Both the position numbers and the translations under genes were made by a program. From assembly GCA_905182425.1 (NCBI GenBank), contig CAJJBP010000001.1, forward strand, positions 79,897 through 143,896: DNA of 64,000 nt, in the 5' to 3' direction. How positions within the stretch are numbered: position 1 is the stretch's first letter; every line of letters begins with the position of its first letter. Source of the DNA: an uncultured Planktomarina sp. GTDB taxonomy: Bacteria; Pseudomonadota; Alphaproteobacteria; Rhodobacterales; Rhodobacteraceae. Below the pieces are notes generated by a model. It worked only from the letters and a program-made list of their open reading frames with translations, did no database searches and was not told the DNA's origin. Below are positions 28,290 through 39,248 of this stretch, piece after piece.

Positions 28290-28982
28290 ATGACTTTACA
28301 CACCAATCAATTCGGTCAACCCGTAGGGTTTCCCATGGCGTTTACCGGACCATGGGCCCGTCCAGAGGGCATTACTCTTTGGGGCCGCACTTGTACTTTG
28401 CACCGGGCCAGAGCATGCTCAAGCCTTGTTTGATAGTTTTGGACAGGATCAAAGCGGGCAAAACTGGACCTATCTATGCCAACTAGTCCCACATTAGACT
28501 TTACAGATTTTGAGGCATGGTTTCTTGAAACATGTCTTGGTAAAGACATTCTGTTCTACACTGTCTTTGACCTTAGGGATATCCCAATTGGCCTGGCATC
28601 TCATCTTCGGATTACACCCGAAGTGGGGTCGATAGAAGTTGGCTGGATTTCAATGTCACCCTTGATACAACGCACAATAATGTCGACAGAGGCCATGTAT
28701 TTAATGATGGCCCATGTATTTGATGATCTTGGGTATCGTCGATATGAATGGAAATGCGATGCCTTGAATGGCCCCTCGCGGGCATCAGCTTTGCGTTTAG
28801 GCTTTGAGTATGAGGGCACTTTTCGCCGATGTGCACACTACAAAGGTCGCAACCGAGATAGGGCTTGGTTTGCGATCATTGATCCAGATTGGGTCGCATT
28901 AAAAGCTCGTTTCAAAGCCTATTTAGACCCTTCAAATTTCAACACGACAGGTCAGCAAATCAAGTCACTTAGTTCGTTTTAA
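28290..28982 (+). pseudogene. GNAT N-acetyltransferase with two compensating frameshifts
   Basis: The family N-terminus MTLHTNQFGQPVGFP starts at 28290. That frame runs into TGA at 28431, while the expected next part (GPEHAQALFDSFGQDQSGQNWTYL) is in another frame from about 28405. From about 28476 the protein returns to the first frame (PTSPTLDFTDFEAW) and reads on normally through IRRYEWKCDALNGPSRASALRLGFEYEG, the acetyl-CoA site. An ATG at 28476 could still give a 168-residue product lacking the first strands. Relatives of about 230 residues are RimJ/RimL-like acetyltransferases. Its end overlaps the convergent P450 gene. Confidence 0.75.
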
Positions 28983-30189
28983 TCCACATTTCTTTTACCG
29001 TTCTACTGCCTGGGCGCTTGAGGTACTTTGGAGCGCTACAGGTTAGGTTTGGAAACTCTCGGTAGATAACTTCTAGAGCAGCCTGCACCTCAATACGCGC
29101 CAATTGCAGACCCAGGCAGAAGTGAATGCCAGCAGCATAGCTGAGATGCGGATTGGGAAAGCGATCTAGTTTTAGAACTGCCGGATTGTCAAATCTAGAA
29201 GGATCATAATTTGCAGCAATGGGAAGCGCCATAATTCGTTCACCACGACTAAGGTTTTGTCCATGAAGCTGCATGTCATGTCCGACATATCTTGGCTTAC
29301 TCCCCGTAACTGAACTGACATGACGGGATAATTCCTCAACCGCAGTCTCTCGACGGTTTTCAATATCAGCCAAAAGCCACGCCTTTTGCTCCGGGGCTTG
29401 ATGCAAGGCCCAAACGGATCCCGCTATGAGGTTCGTAGTCGTCTCCATCCCCGCAAACAACAGCAGAAAAACCATCGCGATCAGTTCGTCCTCGGACAAT
29501 TGATCCCCCCCATCGCGGCTTGCAAGCATTTCACTCAGCAGGCCAGGCTGAGGGTTTCGACGTGCCTCAGAAATTAATTGCCGTACTAAAGAAATTAACC
29601 GCTTCAAAGCCACAAGCGTCCCCAGGATTTTCGTAATACTACTTACGTCAGATATTTTGCCCGCTTCATGGGCAAAAGCGTCACGATGAGCTGCAGACAC
29701 ACCCAACAAATCACTTATAGTCTCCAAGGGGAGTGTTCGTGCAAAATGCTTGATCAAGTCAAACTCAGCTGGGGGCGCTTTATTCAAAACCAAGAGTGCT
29801 TTTCTTTCGATAGTTGGGCGCATTTCCCGGATACCTTGCCTACGAAACGCCTGATCAACCAGTTTACGCAACCGCATATGGTCAGGCTCATCTTTGTTGA
29901 GCATATTAGCAGCGATGAGCCGCATACCCTTCGGGATCCACCACGGCATCTGGGCGCTTTTAGATTTACCTACTGATTGACCTTCGAGAAAGAAGGACGT
30001 TCTCCCCTTCATCACATCTTCGGTAGCGGCGTAAGTTGTGGTTACCCATATCCTTCCTATCATTGGTATTTTTAAAGGAATTATTGCACCAGCCTCACGC
30101 ATTTTTTCCAATATTGGAGCTGGGTTTTCCAAAAAATTTAGTGATGCCAAAGAGAATGTTAGTGGAGATCTAAGGCTAAATCTTCTCAT
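28969..30189 (-). CDS. cytochrome P450
   Basis: A soluble bacterial P450 of 406 residues. The I-helix oxygen-binding motif is LLLFAGMETTTN, the K-helix ExxR is EELSR, and the haem loop is AAGIHFCLGLQLARIE with the ligand Cys. The N-terminus has no membrane anchor, so it should use a ferredoxin or similar donor, none of which is nearby. The substrate is unknown; the class is like CYP107-type hydroxylases by general look only. Its start overlaps the HupE-like gene's stop by four bases, so the two are co-translated. Confidence 0.9.
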   Translation of the reverse strand: MRRFSLRSPLTFSLASLNFLENPAPILEKMREAGAIIPLKIPMIGRIWVTTTYAATEDVMKGRTSFFLEGQSVGKSKSAQMPWWIPKGMRLIAANMLNKDEPDHMRLRKLVDQAFRRQGIREMRPTIERKALLVLNKAPPAEFDLIKHFARTLPLETISDLLGVSAAHRDAFAHEAGKISDVSSITKILGTLVALKRLISLVRQLISEARRNPQPGLLSEMLASRDGGDQLSEDELIAMVFLLLFAGMETTTNLIAGSVWALHQAPEQKAWLLADIENRRETAVEELSRHVSSVTGSKPRYVGHDMQLHGQNLSRGERIMALPIAANYDPSRFDNPAVLKLDRFPNPHLSYAAGIHFCLGLQLARIEVQAALEVIYREFPNLTCSAPKYLKRPGSRTVKEMWIKTN

Positions 30190-31340
30190 AAAAATATCCT
30201 TTCAAATGCCCACCAACCACCAACCAAGGCTATTGCAATTGAGCCTGGAATGACAACGTATGATCGATATGAATGGGATTTCCCAAACGGCAAGGCCAAT
30301 GTAATGAACCCGATTGCAATCACAGCCAACTGACCACCTTCAACACCTATATTGAAAGCAATAAGCGATAAAACAAATTGCCCCTGAGCCAGCCCTAAGT
30401 CACCCAGAACAGATGCAAACCCAATTCCATGAAGAAGACCAAAGCCAAAAACAACAACAACCCTCCACCAACCAAGCTTGGGACGCCAAATGTTTTCAAT
30501 GGCGACATATGTAATCGAGACCGCAATCAATGCTTCAACCAACCATATTTGGGCTGCTGGAATTTTTACGATACTCAAAGTTGTAAGTCCAAGCGTTACA
30601 GTATGAGCCAGAGTGAAGGCTGTTATTTGCGATAAAAGAGGGCGCCAAGATAGAGAAAATAGAAACAGGCCAAAAACAAATAAGATATGATCCAAACCTT
30701 TTGGAATGATATGTTCAAAGCCTTCAATGACAAACCGCCAAAAAACCGCTGTACCGCTCTCTTCGACAGCGCCTGAACGCGGAAGTGGGAGGCTCAGCTC
30801 ACCTCCTTCTAAAAATCCAGCATAGGCATCATCACCCTCTCCATGCCGGACAACCAACCCACCGTTTTTTGCAGTCCAGCCAAACCTAACCGGCGCTGAA
30901 CCCTCCGATAGTTTGGTGATCATAAATAGCTTCGTGTCGCGTGTTAGCTCCATGTCTGGTTCAGGTATGACTTCAACATTCACCAGCCTAAGAGCTTCAG
31001 CGCCTTCCATTATAAATTCTGTCGAGAGTTGCGGCCATTCAGCCCACACATTCTCTGCCAATGCATCATCATCCAGCCCACGCAAAGTATCGTAAATCGC
31101 GGCTTCTGGCGCTTCGTCCGTATCAAGAATTTCTGTAAGATCGATGCCTGCCAAAAGTGTTTCTATGGCTACCAAAAGCTCAATCTTCAATTCAGTTTCA
31201 CTGACCTCAACCTTCGCAACCGCAGGCCGCAATTCATGCGCCTGCAGCACCGTTCCAAAAATTAAGGCTAAAACTATAGCACTTGACATCACAACAATTC
31301 GCGACACCATCGTAGTCAGTACTTTAAAAGGTTTAATCAT
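30186..31340 (-). CDS. HupE/UreJ-type membrane protein with exported N-terminal domain
   Basis: About 384 residues. An N-terminal signal-like segment (VVMSSAIVLALIFGTVLQAHE) is followed by a roughly 170-residue extracytoplasmic domain. A C-terminal HupE/UreJ_2 membrane part of about six helices holds the His-rich FEHIIPKGLDHILFVFGLFLFSL motif and FGFGLLHGIGFASVLGDLG. HupE/UreJ relatives are linked to nickel or other metal uptake; a related role is inference. The start could be the ATG at 31340, which interleaves with the start of the opposite gene, or an internal ATG at 31310. The track's start is a TTG at 31346. The gene overlaps the P450 gene by four bases. Confidence 0.8.
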   Translation of the reverse strand: MIKPFKVLTTMVSRIVVMSSAIVLALIFGTVLQAHELRPAVAKVEVSETELKIELLVAIETLLAGIDLTEILDTDEAPEAAIYDTLRGLDDDALAENVWAEWPQLSTEFIMEGAEALRLVNVEVIPEPDMELTRDTKLFMITKLSEGSAPVRFGWTAKNGGLVVRHGEGDDAYAGFLEGGELSLPLPRSGAVEESGTAVFWRFVIEGFEHIIPKGLDHILFVFGLFLFSLSWRPLLSQITAFTLAHTVTLGLTTLSIVKIPAAQIWLVEALIAVSITYVAIENIWRPKLGWWRVVVVFGFGLLHGIGFASVLGDLGLAQGQFVLSLIAFNIGVEGGQLAVIAIGFITLALPFGKSHSYRSYVVIPGSIAIALVGGWWAFERIFL

Positions 31341-32151
31341 GTTCAAGCGGTCCAGATTTTTACTTTGTTCATTGCTCTTAGCATCCCCAGTTTATGCCCA
31401 CGAATTTTGGATTTCACCAGAGAAATACGAAATTATGGTCGGAGAGCCATTCGCTGCAGATTTTCGCGTGGGCCAAGGCTTTAGTGGCAGTCGTCAATCA
31501 TACCTGAAACAACGCACCACTCGCCACAGTTATGTTCAGGACGGCGTTGAGATTGCGATTTCTGGTCGAAATGGCGATCGCCCAGCATTAAAAGTCTCCA
31601 ATTTGAAGAATGGATTGGCAATCCTGGTGCATGAAACGACCGATAGCACCCTTAAATATAATGAATTTGAGAAGTTTCAAAACTTTGTCAAACATAAGGC
31701 ATTCAAAGATGTTATTAAAGCCCATAAAGACCGAGGCTTGCCTCAAACTGGGTTTCACGAAAGCTATCGACGTTTCGTAAAATCATTAATCGCAGTCGGT
31801 GATGGCTCAGGTCAAGACACGTCCGTAGGGTTACAGATTGAAATCATAGCTCAAGCCAACCCTTACACCGACGATATGGCAAGCGGTTTGCAAGTACTTG
31901 TTTTGCTTGAAGGTAAGCCACGTCCAAACGCACAGGTTGAACTTTTTGCACGACCGACGGGAACTAACCAAGATGCTCAGGTTACTTTGCATTTTACAAA
32001 TGAAATGGGCATTGCAACTTTGCCAGTTCAATATGGAAATGAGTACATGGCCGACCACGTGGCATTGATCCCAGTGGAGCCAGATCAGGACACTGACCCA
32101 GTTTGGCATAGTTTATGGGCAAATCTTACATTTTCTGTTCCGGTACGTTAG
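31339..32151 (+). CDS. DUF4198-domain exported protein
   Basis: A 270-residue predicted periplasmic protein. The signal peptide [20 protein letters not shown] is followed at once by [18 protein letters not shown], the typical mature start of DUF4198 proteins (COG5266, annotated as periplasmic parts of cobalt/nickel uptake). The C-terminal half looks like an Ig-like beta domain ([18 protein letters not shown]). The ATG at 31339 has AAAAGG seven bases upstream and is preferred over the much longer ORF in the track. Both this protein and its divergent HupE-like partner expose a mature HE start, which suggests they work together on a metal ion. Confidence 0.8.
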   Translation: MFKRSRFLLCSLLLASPVYAHEFWISPEKYEIMVGEPFAADFRVGQGFSGSRQSYLKQRTTRHSYVQDGVEIAISGRNGDRPALKVSNLKNGLAILVHETTDSTLKYNEFEKFQNFVKHKAFKDVIKAHKDRGLPQTGFHESYRRFVKSLIAVGDGSGQDTSVGLQIEIIAQANPYTDDMASGLQVLVLLEGKPRPNAQVELFARPTGTNQDAQVTLHFTNEMGIATLPVQYGNEYMADHVALIPVEPDQDTDPVWHSLWANLTFSVPVR

Positions 32152-33239
32152 TCTAAGGCACAGGAAAGACGTTCGGTTGCCCAACTCGCTGCGTCAGCAA
32201 CACCAGGGTCAGGGTCGAGCTGTAAGGTAGATATGAGTGGCAAATAATCCTGGTTTTCTGAGTTTCCAATTGCATAAAGTACATTACGAACGAAACGATC
32301 CCGTCCAATTCGCTTTATAGGAGAACCAGAAAATTTTTTTCGGAACTCACGTTCAGTTAACCCTACTAGATCTGCAAGTTTTGGCGCGACCAGTTCTTCG
32401 TTTGCTGCGTACCGAATATCCGAGGCCTCAACCGCAAATTTATTCCATGGACAAACAGACAAGCAATCATCACATCCGTAAATATGATTACCCATCCCTT
32501 CGCGCAATTTGATGTCAACAGGGCCTTTATGCTCGATTGTGAGATATGAAATACACCGACGAGCATCCATTTTATATGGAGCAACAAAAGCTTTTGTTGG
32601 GCAAATATCAAGACATCGACTGCAATTGCCACAGTGGTCTATTTCTGGTGGATCCGGTTCCAACTCTAGCGTCGTAAAAATTGCGCCCAGAAACATCCAG
32701 TTACCAGTTACACGGCTCACAACATTCGTATGCTTGCCCTGCCAACCTAGACCCGCCGCTTGCGCTAAAGGTTTTTCAGCGATTGGAGCCGTATCTACAA
32801 AAACTTTAACTTCACCCCCACCGGCGGCTACCAGCCAGCGGGCTAATCGCTTCAGGCGTTTTTTGACAATATCATGATAATCTTTACCCCGAGCATAGAC
32901 ACTGATCGTTGCTAAATCAGGATCTTCCAAAGTCGCCATTGGATCGCTTTGCGGCCCATAGCTTTCAGCTAACATGATCACTGACCGCGCATCTGGCCAG
33001 AGTTTCGAGGGATCACCACGCCACTCTTTGCGATCCTCCAGCCACCTCATTTGCCCATGATATCCAGCCTGAATAAAACCATCAAGATTATCCGGCATCT
33101 GTGGAATCGACGTAGGTGTAGTGATGCGTGCGTTACTAAAACCCTCAAAAAAAGCTTGCGCCAAGAGTTGAGATTTCAGATCAGAAGTCAAGATTACTAT
33201 AATGCTCTGGCTGCGGGAAACCTGGGACATTATCTGCAA
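32148..33239 (-). CDS. queG: epoxyqueuosine reductase
   Basis: Cobalamin- and iron-sulfur-dependent enzyme making queuosine in tRNA, the last step of its synthesis. The conserved [19 protein letters not shown] and [25 protein letters not shown] segments are followed by two 4Fe-4S motifs, [16 protein letters not shown] and [11 protein letters not shown]. The track start (33239) gives 363 residues but lies inside the preceding gst frame. A TTG at 33191 ([10 protein letters not shown]) would start where relatives start and overlap gst by only 11 bases. The start is therefore unsettled. The gene ends four bases into the convergent DUF4198 gene. Confidence 0.92.
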   Translation of the reverse strand: MQIMSQVSRSQSIIVILTSDLKSQLLAQAFFEGFSNARITTPTSIPQMPDNLDGFIQAGYHGQMRWLEDRKEWRGDPSKLWPDARSVIMLAESYGPQSDPMATLEDPDLATISVYARGKDYHDIVKKRLKRLARWLVAAGGGEVKVFVDTAPIAEKPLAQAAGLGWQGKHTNVVSRVTGNWMFLGAIFTTLELEPDPPEIDHCGNCSRCLDICPTKAFVAPYKMDARRCISYLTIEHKGPVDIKLREGMGNHIYGCDDCLSVCPWNKFAVEASDIRYAANEELVAPKLADLVGLTEREFRKKFSGSPIKRIGRDRFVRNVLYAIGNSENQDYLPLISTLQLDPDPGVADAASWATERLSCALD

Positions 33240-33847
33240 GCAAAGATCGGAATGCCGGACGTGATTTTATCGTCGCATACCAGTTTTTGACAGCCATGGA
33301 ACGGTTCCAATCCACATCACTGATATAGTCTAGCGAAGAAGAGATGCGCAGCCGCTGCAAAATCTGCAAGCGTCATACTATTCCCTGCAAGCCATCGGCG
33401 ATTATCGAGCAACAATGCAAGATAATCTAAATGATATTTGATAGCCTTTGCTCCTGCCTTCACGTGTGCAGATACAGGATAACCCGTTCCATGGATTTTG
33501 CGGTTTACCCTTTCATACAGCAATTTGGACGTAACCTCATTATGGAATTTATCATCAAACCACGCCACCAAACGCCGGACTTCAAATTGTGCATCCACAT
33601 TTTTTGGTAGTAAAGCGGGCTCAGGATATCTTTGTTCTAAATACTCACAGATCGCAGAAGATTCAGAAAGTGTTTTGCCATTAATCTTAAGGATTGGAAC
33701 TTTTCCAGCTGGGTTACGAAGCAAAAAATCAGGACCTTTTTCCCAATAGTGCTCCTCCACCAGCTGTATCTCAATCTTTTTCTCAGCAAGGCTCAAACGC
33801 ACTTTTCGACAGAATGGAGACAGGGGGGCATGGTAAAGAATATTCAT
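33181..33847 (-). pseudogene. glutathione S-transferase family protein, one-base frameshift
   Basis: An N-terminal thioredoxin-like domain (MNILYHAPLSPFCRKVRLSLAEKK, NPAGKVPIL, SESSAICEYLE) and an all-helical C-terminal domain are readable, but in two frames. The first runs to ADFAAAAHL and then into a stop at 33317. The second supplies [36 protein letters not shown] and ends at 33181. Removing one base in the CTCTTCTTCG stretch (about 33337-33345) restores a 221-residue protein, the normal length. Apart from that the gene looks healthy, so an assembly error is as likely as true inactivation. It precedes queG in the same direction. Confidence 0.8.
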
Positions 33848-33903
33848 TGGACTTTCATTCTATAGCGACTTTACATCTTCTTACGCGGCCTAATGAGCTG
33901 CAA

Positions 33904-34629
33904 TCAATCCTCAAAACATGAGGATCTGCCATCACGCCTTATCATATCTGCTCCTGCAATCACAGATGCGGCACGTTTCCTTAGTTTTGCTGACGGCTTA
34001 ACGGCACTACGCCCTTTTGGGTCTGGTAATACAACTGCCAATCGTCCAGCTTGCACTCTATTCAGTTGCACCGCATCAATACCGTAATGATGTTGTGCTG
34101 CCGCTTGTATGCCAAAAACCCCCGTATCAAATTCAGCAACATTTAAATATATTTCTAACATCCGACTTTTGCTCCATATTACCTCAGCATAAGGTGTCAT
34201 GACAGCCTCAATGGTTTTCCGGACCCAACTACGACCCTGCCAGAGGAAGGCATTTTTTACAGTTTGTTGGCTGATAGTAGATCCACCCCTGATAGAACCT
34301 TCTTGGAAAGCGCGCCGGATCGCCGCACTATCTATTCCCCAATGCAGACAAAAATTAGCGTCCTCCGCCGCAACCAGTGCTCGAACCATAACAGGTGAGA
34401 CATCTTCAATATCCACCCATTCTTGATATACATCCCCTAAACGCCAGTTTTCTTGCAACATATACAGCGTGACTGGTGGATTTATCCACCGGTAGCTTAA
34501 CCCCCACAGTCCAAGGAAGACCACCAATGCAACAATGCCCCTAACTGTCCAACGTCTCACAGGATGTATCCATGCCCAATGATCCATTGAGGGTTTAGGA
34601 TGGGGGTTTATTTCACTGTCATCTGCCAT
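33904..34629 (-). CDS. mtgA: monofunctional peptidoglycan glycosyltransferase
   Basis: A 241-residue GT51 enzyme that polymerises lipid II into glycan strands at the inner membrane. It has a short cytoplasmic start, one membrane anchor (TVRGIVALVVFLGLWGLSY), then the family motifs ALVAAEDANFCLHWGID with the catalytic Glu, GGSTISQQTVKNAFLW, and SKSRMLEIYLNVAEFDTGVFGIQAAAQHHYG. Length and motif order are typical of MtgA, with no penicillin-binding domain. It is transcribed towards gst/queG, with a 56-base gap to gst. Confidence 0.93.
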   Translation of the reverse strand: MADDSEINPHPKPSMDHWAWIHPVRRWTVRGIVALVVFLGLWGLSYRWINPPVTLYMLQENWRLGDVYQEWVDIEDVSPVMVRALVAAEDANFCLHWGIDSAAIRRAFQEGSIRGGSTISQQTVKNAFLWQGRSWVRKTIEAVMTPYAEVIWSKSRMLEIYLNVAEFDTGVFGIQAAAQHHYGIDAVQLNRVQAGRLAVVLPDPKGRSAVKPSAKLRKRAASVIAGADMIRRDGRSSCFED

Positions 34630-34705
34630 TCATTAGCCACACCATAACTTTAAGGTGTCGTCAACTTTTGACGAGCTCACATGTAGCAAATTCTTCGTTT
34701 TCAAA

Positions 34706-37700
34706 TCACTCAGCTGGAATAGCGCTTTCGATATTCAAACTCAAAGGTGCAGGCAAATGCACAAGCATTTCTTTTGGGCAAATTTGAACAAAGTTCGCAC
34801 ACTCCCGGTCCCAATGCTGGAGAATGTCTGACGCTTTGATCGAACCTGTTTCCTCAGCATGCTGAGTAATCAAAGCTTTAAGTTCTTGCTCCCAATGCGG
34901 AACTGTAACCAAACACGTTACCAATGTTTCCATGTTTATCATGCACTTAGTGCTTAGATCTGGATCATAAAGATAAGCCATTCCACCAGTCATACCTGCT
35001 CCAAAGTTAGCGCCAATGGGCCCAAGAATAACTGCAATACCACCAGTCATATATTCGCACCCGTTTGATCCACACCCTTCGATAACGGCTTTTGCACCAG
35101 AATTCCGTACACCAAAACGCTCACCGGCGCGGCCAGCAGCAAACAGGTAGCCATCAGTCGCACCGTATAGAACAGTGTTACCGATAATCGTATTTTCAGA
35201 CCAAACTAGCGGGCTTATCTGTGCCGGCCTAACAACGATCGTAGCACCCGAAAGGCCCTTACCAACATAATCATTAGCTTCACCCGAAACCACCAGTTTC
35301 AAACCTGGAGCAGCAAAGGCACCCAACGCTTGACCAGCAGAGCCTTGCAACTTTACCGTCAAATGATCTGCTTGCAGATTGTTTTTCATGCCAAAATTTG
35401 TAACAATATGGCTAGAGGTACGTGTTCCAATCGAACGCAAAGTATTTTGAACCGCATATTGCAGCTGCATCTTTTCACCGTCCTGTAGAAACCTTGCTGC
35501 ATCCGCCACGATCTGTGTGTCTAAAGTGTCAGGCACAGGGTTTCGCAACTTGTGACGATCATATTTAATCTGTTCTGCGCCATCAACTGTAATCAACAAT
35601 GGATTAAGGTCCAAATCATCCAAATGAGCAGAACCACGCGAAACTTGGCTCAACAAGTCTGCACGACCAATAACTTCTTCAAGCGAACGTGCACCAATAC
35701 TTGCCAATATTTCTCGCACTTCTTGCGCGTAAAATGTAATCAAGTTTACCACTTTATCGGCTGAGCCTGTGAACTTCTCGCGGAGGCCTTCGTCTTGAGT
35801 GCAAACGCCTACTGGGCAGGTGTTTGACTGGCACTGACGGACCATTATACAACCCATTGCGATCAACGCAGCGGTGCCAATACCATATTCCTCAGCGCCC
35901 AGCATGGCCGCCATTACGATATCGCGACCAGTACGCAAGCCACCATCTGTACGCAGTGTGACGCGCTCACGCAGGTTGTTCATAGCGAGAACCTGATGCG
36001 CCTCAGTTAATCCCATCTCCCACGGCAAACCCGCAAATTTGATTGACGTCGCTGGCGATGCACCAGTGCCACCATTGTGACCCGAAATCAAAATCACGTC
36101 AGCGCCAGCCTTTGCTACACCCGCAGCAATTGTACCAACACCAGAGGCTGCAACAAGTTTAACAGTCACTTTACAGCGTGGATTAATCTGTTTGAGATCA
36201 TAAATCAGCTGTGCCAGGTCCTCGATCGAGTAAATATCATGGTGAGGAGGCGGGCTAATCAGCGTCACGCCTTTGGTCGAATGACGAAGACGCGCGATAA
36301 GGTCGGTCACCTTCATCCCAGGCAACTGCCCTCCCTCGCCAGGCTTTGCCCCTTGAGCAACCTTAATTTCAAGCTCTTCACAATGATTGAGATACTCAGC
36401 CGTCACACCAAAGCGGCCCGAGGCCACCTGTTTTATTTTTGCAGATGGATTATCACCATTTGCTTCCGGCGTGAAATGCGCCGGGTCTTCGCCACCTTCA
36501 CCACTATCAGATTTAGCACCTATACGGTTCATAGCTACGTTGAGAGTTTTATGAGCTTCAGGGCTGAGCGCACCAAGAGACATGCCCGGGGTCACAAAAC
36601 GCTTACGGATTGCTGTAATACTTTCCACTTCATCAACATTAATTGCGACGCTCATAGGCTTGATTGCTAACAAGTCACGTAAGTGTATAGGCGGGTTTGC
36701 TTGCAATTTTGCTGAATAGTTCTTCCACATTTCAAAGCTGCCCTGATTGCAAGCTGCTTGCAAAAGATGCATTGTTTGCGCTTCCCAAGCGTGTTTCTCT
36801 CCTGAGCGGCGCGCCTTATAAAATCCTCCAACAGGTAAAACGTCTTTGGAGTTCACGTAGCCCGATGCGTGCACTTCTTCAGCTTTATGCTGGATACCAA
36901 CCACACCAATACCAGAAATACGCGATGTCATTCCTGGAAAATACTCAGCACACATCGCTCGGGATAGACCCACAGCCTCAAAATTCAAGCCACCACGGTA
37001 TGAGGAAATAACCGAGATACCCATTTTGGCCATGATCTTAAGCAAGCCTTGGTCAATAGCACTGCGGTACCTTGTAATGGCTTCGTTTAAAGAGCAATCC
37101 AGCAATCCACGACCTATGCGATCTGCAAGGCTATCTTCCGCGAGATAAGCATTCACAACGGTGGCGCCACAACCTATTAGGACTGCAAAGTAATGTGGAT
37201 CAATGCATTCTGCAGAACGCACATTAATTGAAGTGAAGGTTCGCAGACCTTGGCGTGTCAACCACGAATGCACGGCACTGGTCGCCAAGATCATCGGCAT
37301 CGCAACACTATCTTGCCTGCTATGGTGATCAGTCAAAACTAAATGTCCAGCTCCAGAACGCACCGCATCTTCGGCTTCTGAACGCACTCTGCTAAGCGCT
37401 GCTTGCAAAGAACCCACCGCCCGATCACTTGGAAAGGTACAATTAATCTCAACCATTGGTGCATTAAAGTTTTTTAGTAACCGTGCAAACTGAGCATTGC
37501 CTACAAAAGGCGAGTCTAAGACCAAAATTTCTGTTTGAGCGCTACTTTCGTCCAGCACGTTCTTGAGATTGCCAAATCTAGTTTTCAAACTCATCACACG
37601 GAATTCACGCAAACTATCAATTGGAGGATTAGTTACTTGGCTAAAATTTTGTCGGAAAAAATGCGACAGTGGACGGTATTTTTCACTTAGAACAGCTGAG

Positions 37701-39248
37701 GGCGTGTCATCACCCATTGAAGCCAGTATCTCTTTACCATCTTCCGCCATTGGAGCCAAAATTTGCTCTAACTCTTCTAGAGTGTAGCCTGCTGCAATTT
37801 GACGTTGGCGCAATTCTGCATTTTTAAAAATGGGTACCTCAATGGCCTTAGCAAGATCTTCATCAAGTTCTTTGATCTTGCCAACCCAAGAACCAAAATC
37901 TTGGCTTGCAGCCAATTTGTCTTTCATTTCGGTATCGTGATAAAGACGGCCTTCTTCCATATCCACCGCAAGCATCTGACCCGGGCCAAGCGCACCTTTT
38001 TCCTTAATATTTGCTTCGTCCACATGCACCATTCCCGCCTCAGATCCAGCAATAAGTAAGCCCTCGCCCGTCACCACGTAGCGCATCGGACGCAATCCAT
38101 TCCGGTCAAGGCCCGCACAAATCCAACGACCATCAGTCATGGCCAGAGCCGCTGGTCCATCCCAAGGCTCCATTACAGAGTTGCAGTAGGAGTACATATC
38201 AATCCAAGATTTTGGTAAATCAACGGCCTGTTTTGACCAGCTTTCAGGGACCAGCATAGTCTTCGCCATCGGTGCTGAACGCCCAGCACGCACCAACATC
38301 TCGAACACAGAATCTAACGCAGCAGAGTCAGACGATCCACTTGCGATCACAGGTTTAATATCTTCGGCCATATCCCCAAATGCATCCGAGGACATCCGTA
38401 TTTCATGACTTTTCATCCAATTTATATTGCCTTTGAGCGTATTAATTTCACCATTATGCGCTAACATGCGGAAGGGCTGCGCCAGCCACCATTGCGGAAA
38501 AGTGTTTGTGGAGTAGCGCTGGTGATACAAAGCAAACGCGGACTCGAAACGAGTGTCTTTCAAGTCTGGGAAGAAATCAGCAACATCCTCAGCTAAGAAC
38601 ATGCCTTTATAAATGATTGAGCGACATGACAGGCTTGCAAGATAAACACCATTGATGCCAGCAGCTGAAGCTGCTTTTTCAATCCGGCGACGGATGACGT
38701 AAAGTTCACGCTCGAAGGTTTCTTCATTCACGCCTTTGGAGTTGGAAATTAAAATTTGTTCGATCTCTGGACGTGTCGCATTGGCCTTATCGCCCAAGCA
38801 GGCTCACGTTAACTGGCACATGACGCCAACCATAAATGTAGTAGCCCATCCGTAAGACTTCAGTTTCAACAATTGTTCGACATGTTTCTTGAGCACCAAA
38901 ATCAGTGCGCGGCAGGAACACTTGGCCCACAGCCATTAATTCATCCATGCGCGGTGTGTGGCCTGTGCGTTCAATCTGGTCATAAAAAAACGGTACAGGA
39001 ATTTGAACATGAATCCCGGCACCATCACCTGTTTTACCATCCGCATCTACGGCACCACGGTGCCAGACTGCTTTGAGAGCTGCAATTCCCGCCTCAACGA
39101 CACCACGACTTGCTTTTCCATCAATTGATACCACAAGACCAACGCCACAGCTTGCGTGCTCTTCCGCCTCGGAATAGAGGCCATTTTCTGACACGTACTT
39201 ACGCTTCGCTTTCTCCGCTTGCACCCATTTTGTATCAAATTTTGTCAT
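34706..39248 (-). pseudogene. gltB: glutamate synthase large subunit, one-base frameshift
   Basis: NADPH-GOGAT large subunit. The glutaminase Cys is in EEHASCGVGLVVSIDG (after a propeptide of about 33 residues), followed by the central and FMN domains. The 3Fe-4S cluster motif MGCIMVRQCQSNTCPVGVCTQD and the C-terminal glycine-repeat helix (GATDGYLFAAGRAGERFGVRNSG) are intact. The first 153 codons (to VPVNVSLLG) and the remaining 1363-codon ORF are in different frames. Dropping one base from the GGG run at 38793-38795 yields 1513 residues, the normal size. A central metabolic gene with one such lesion looks more like a sequence error than decay. It is third in the gltD-ORF-gltB operon. Confidence 0.9.

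Noticed and set aside
34636-34665. ACACC...GGTGT hairpin upstream of mtgA
   Set aside because: Only five base pairs with a long loop; could be chance.
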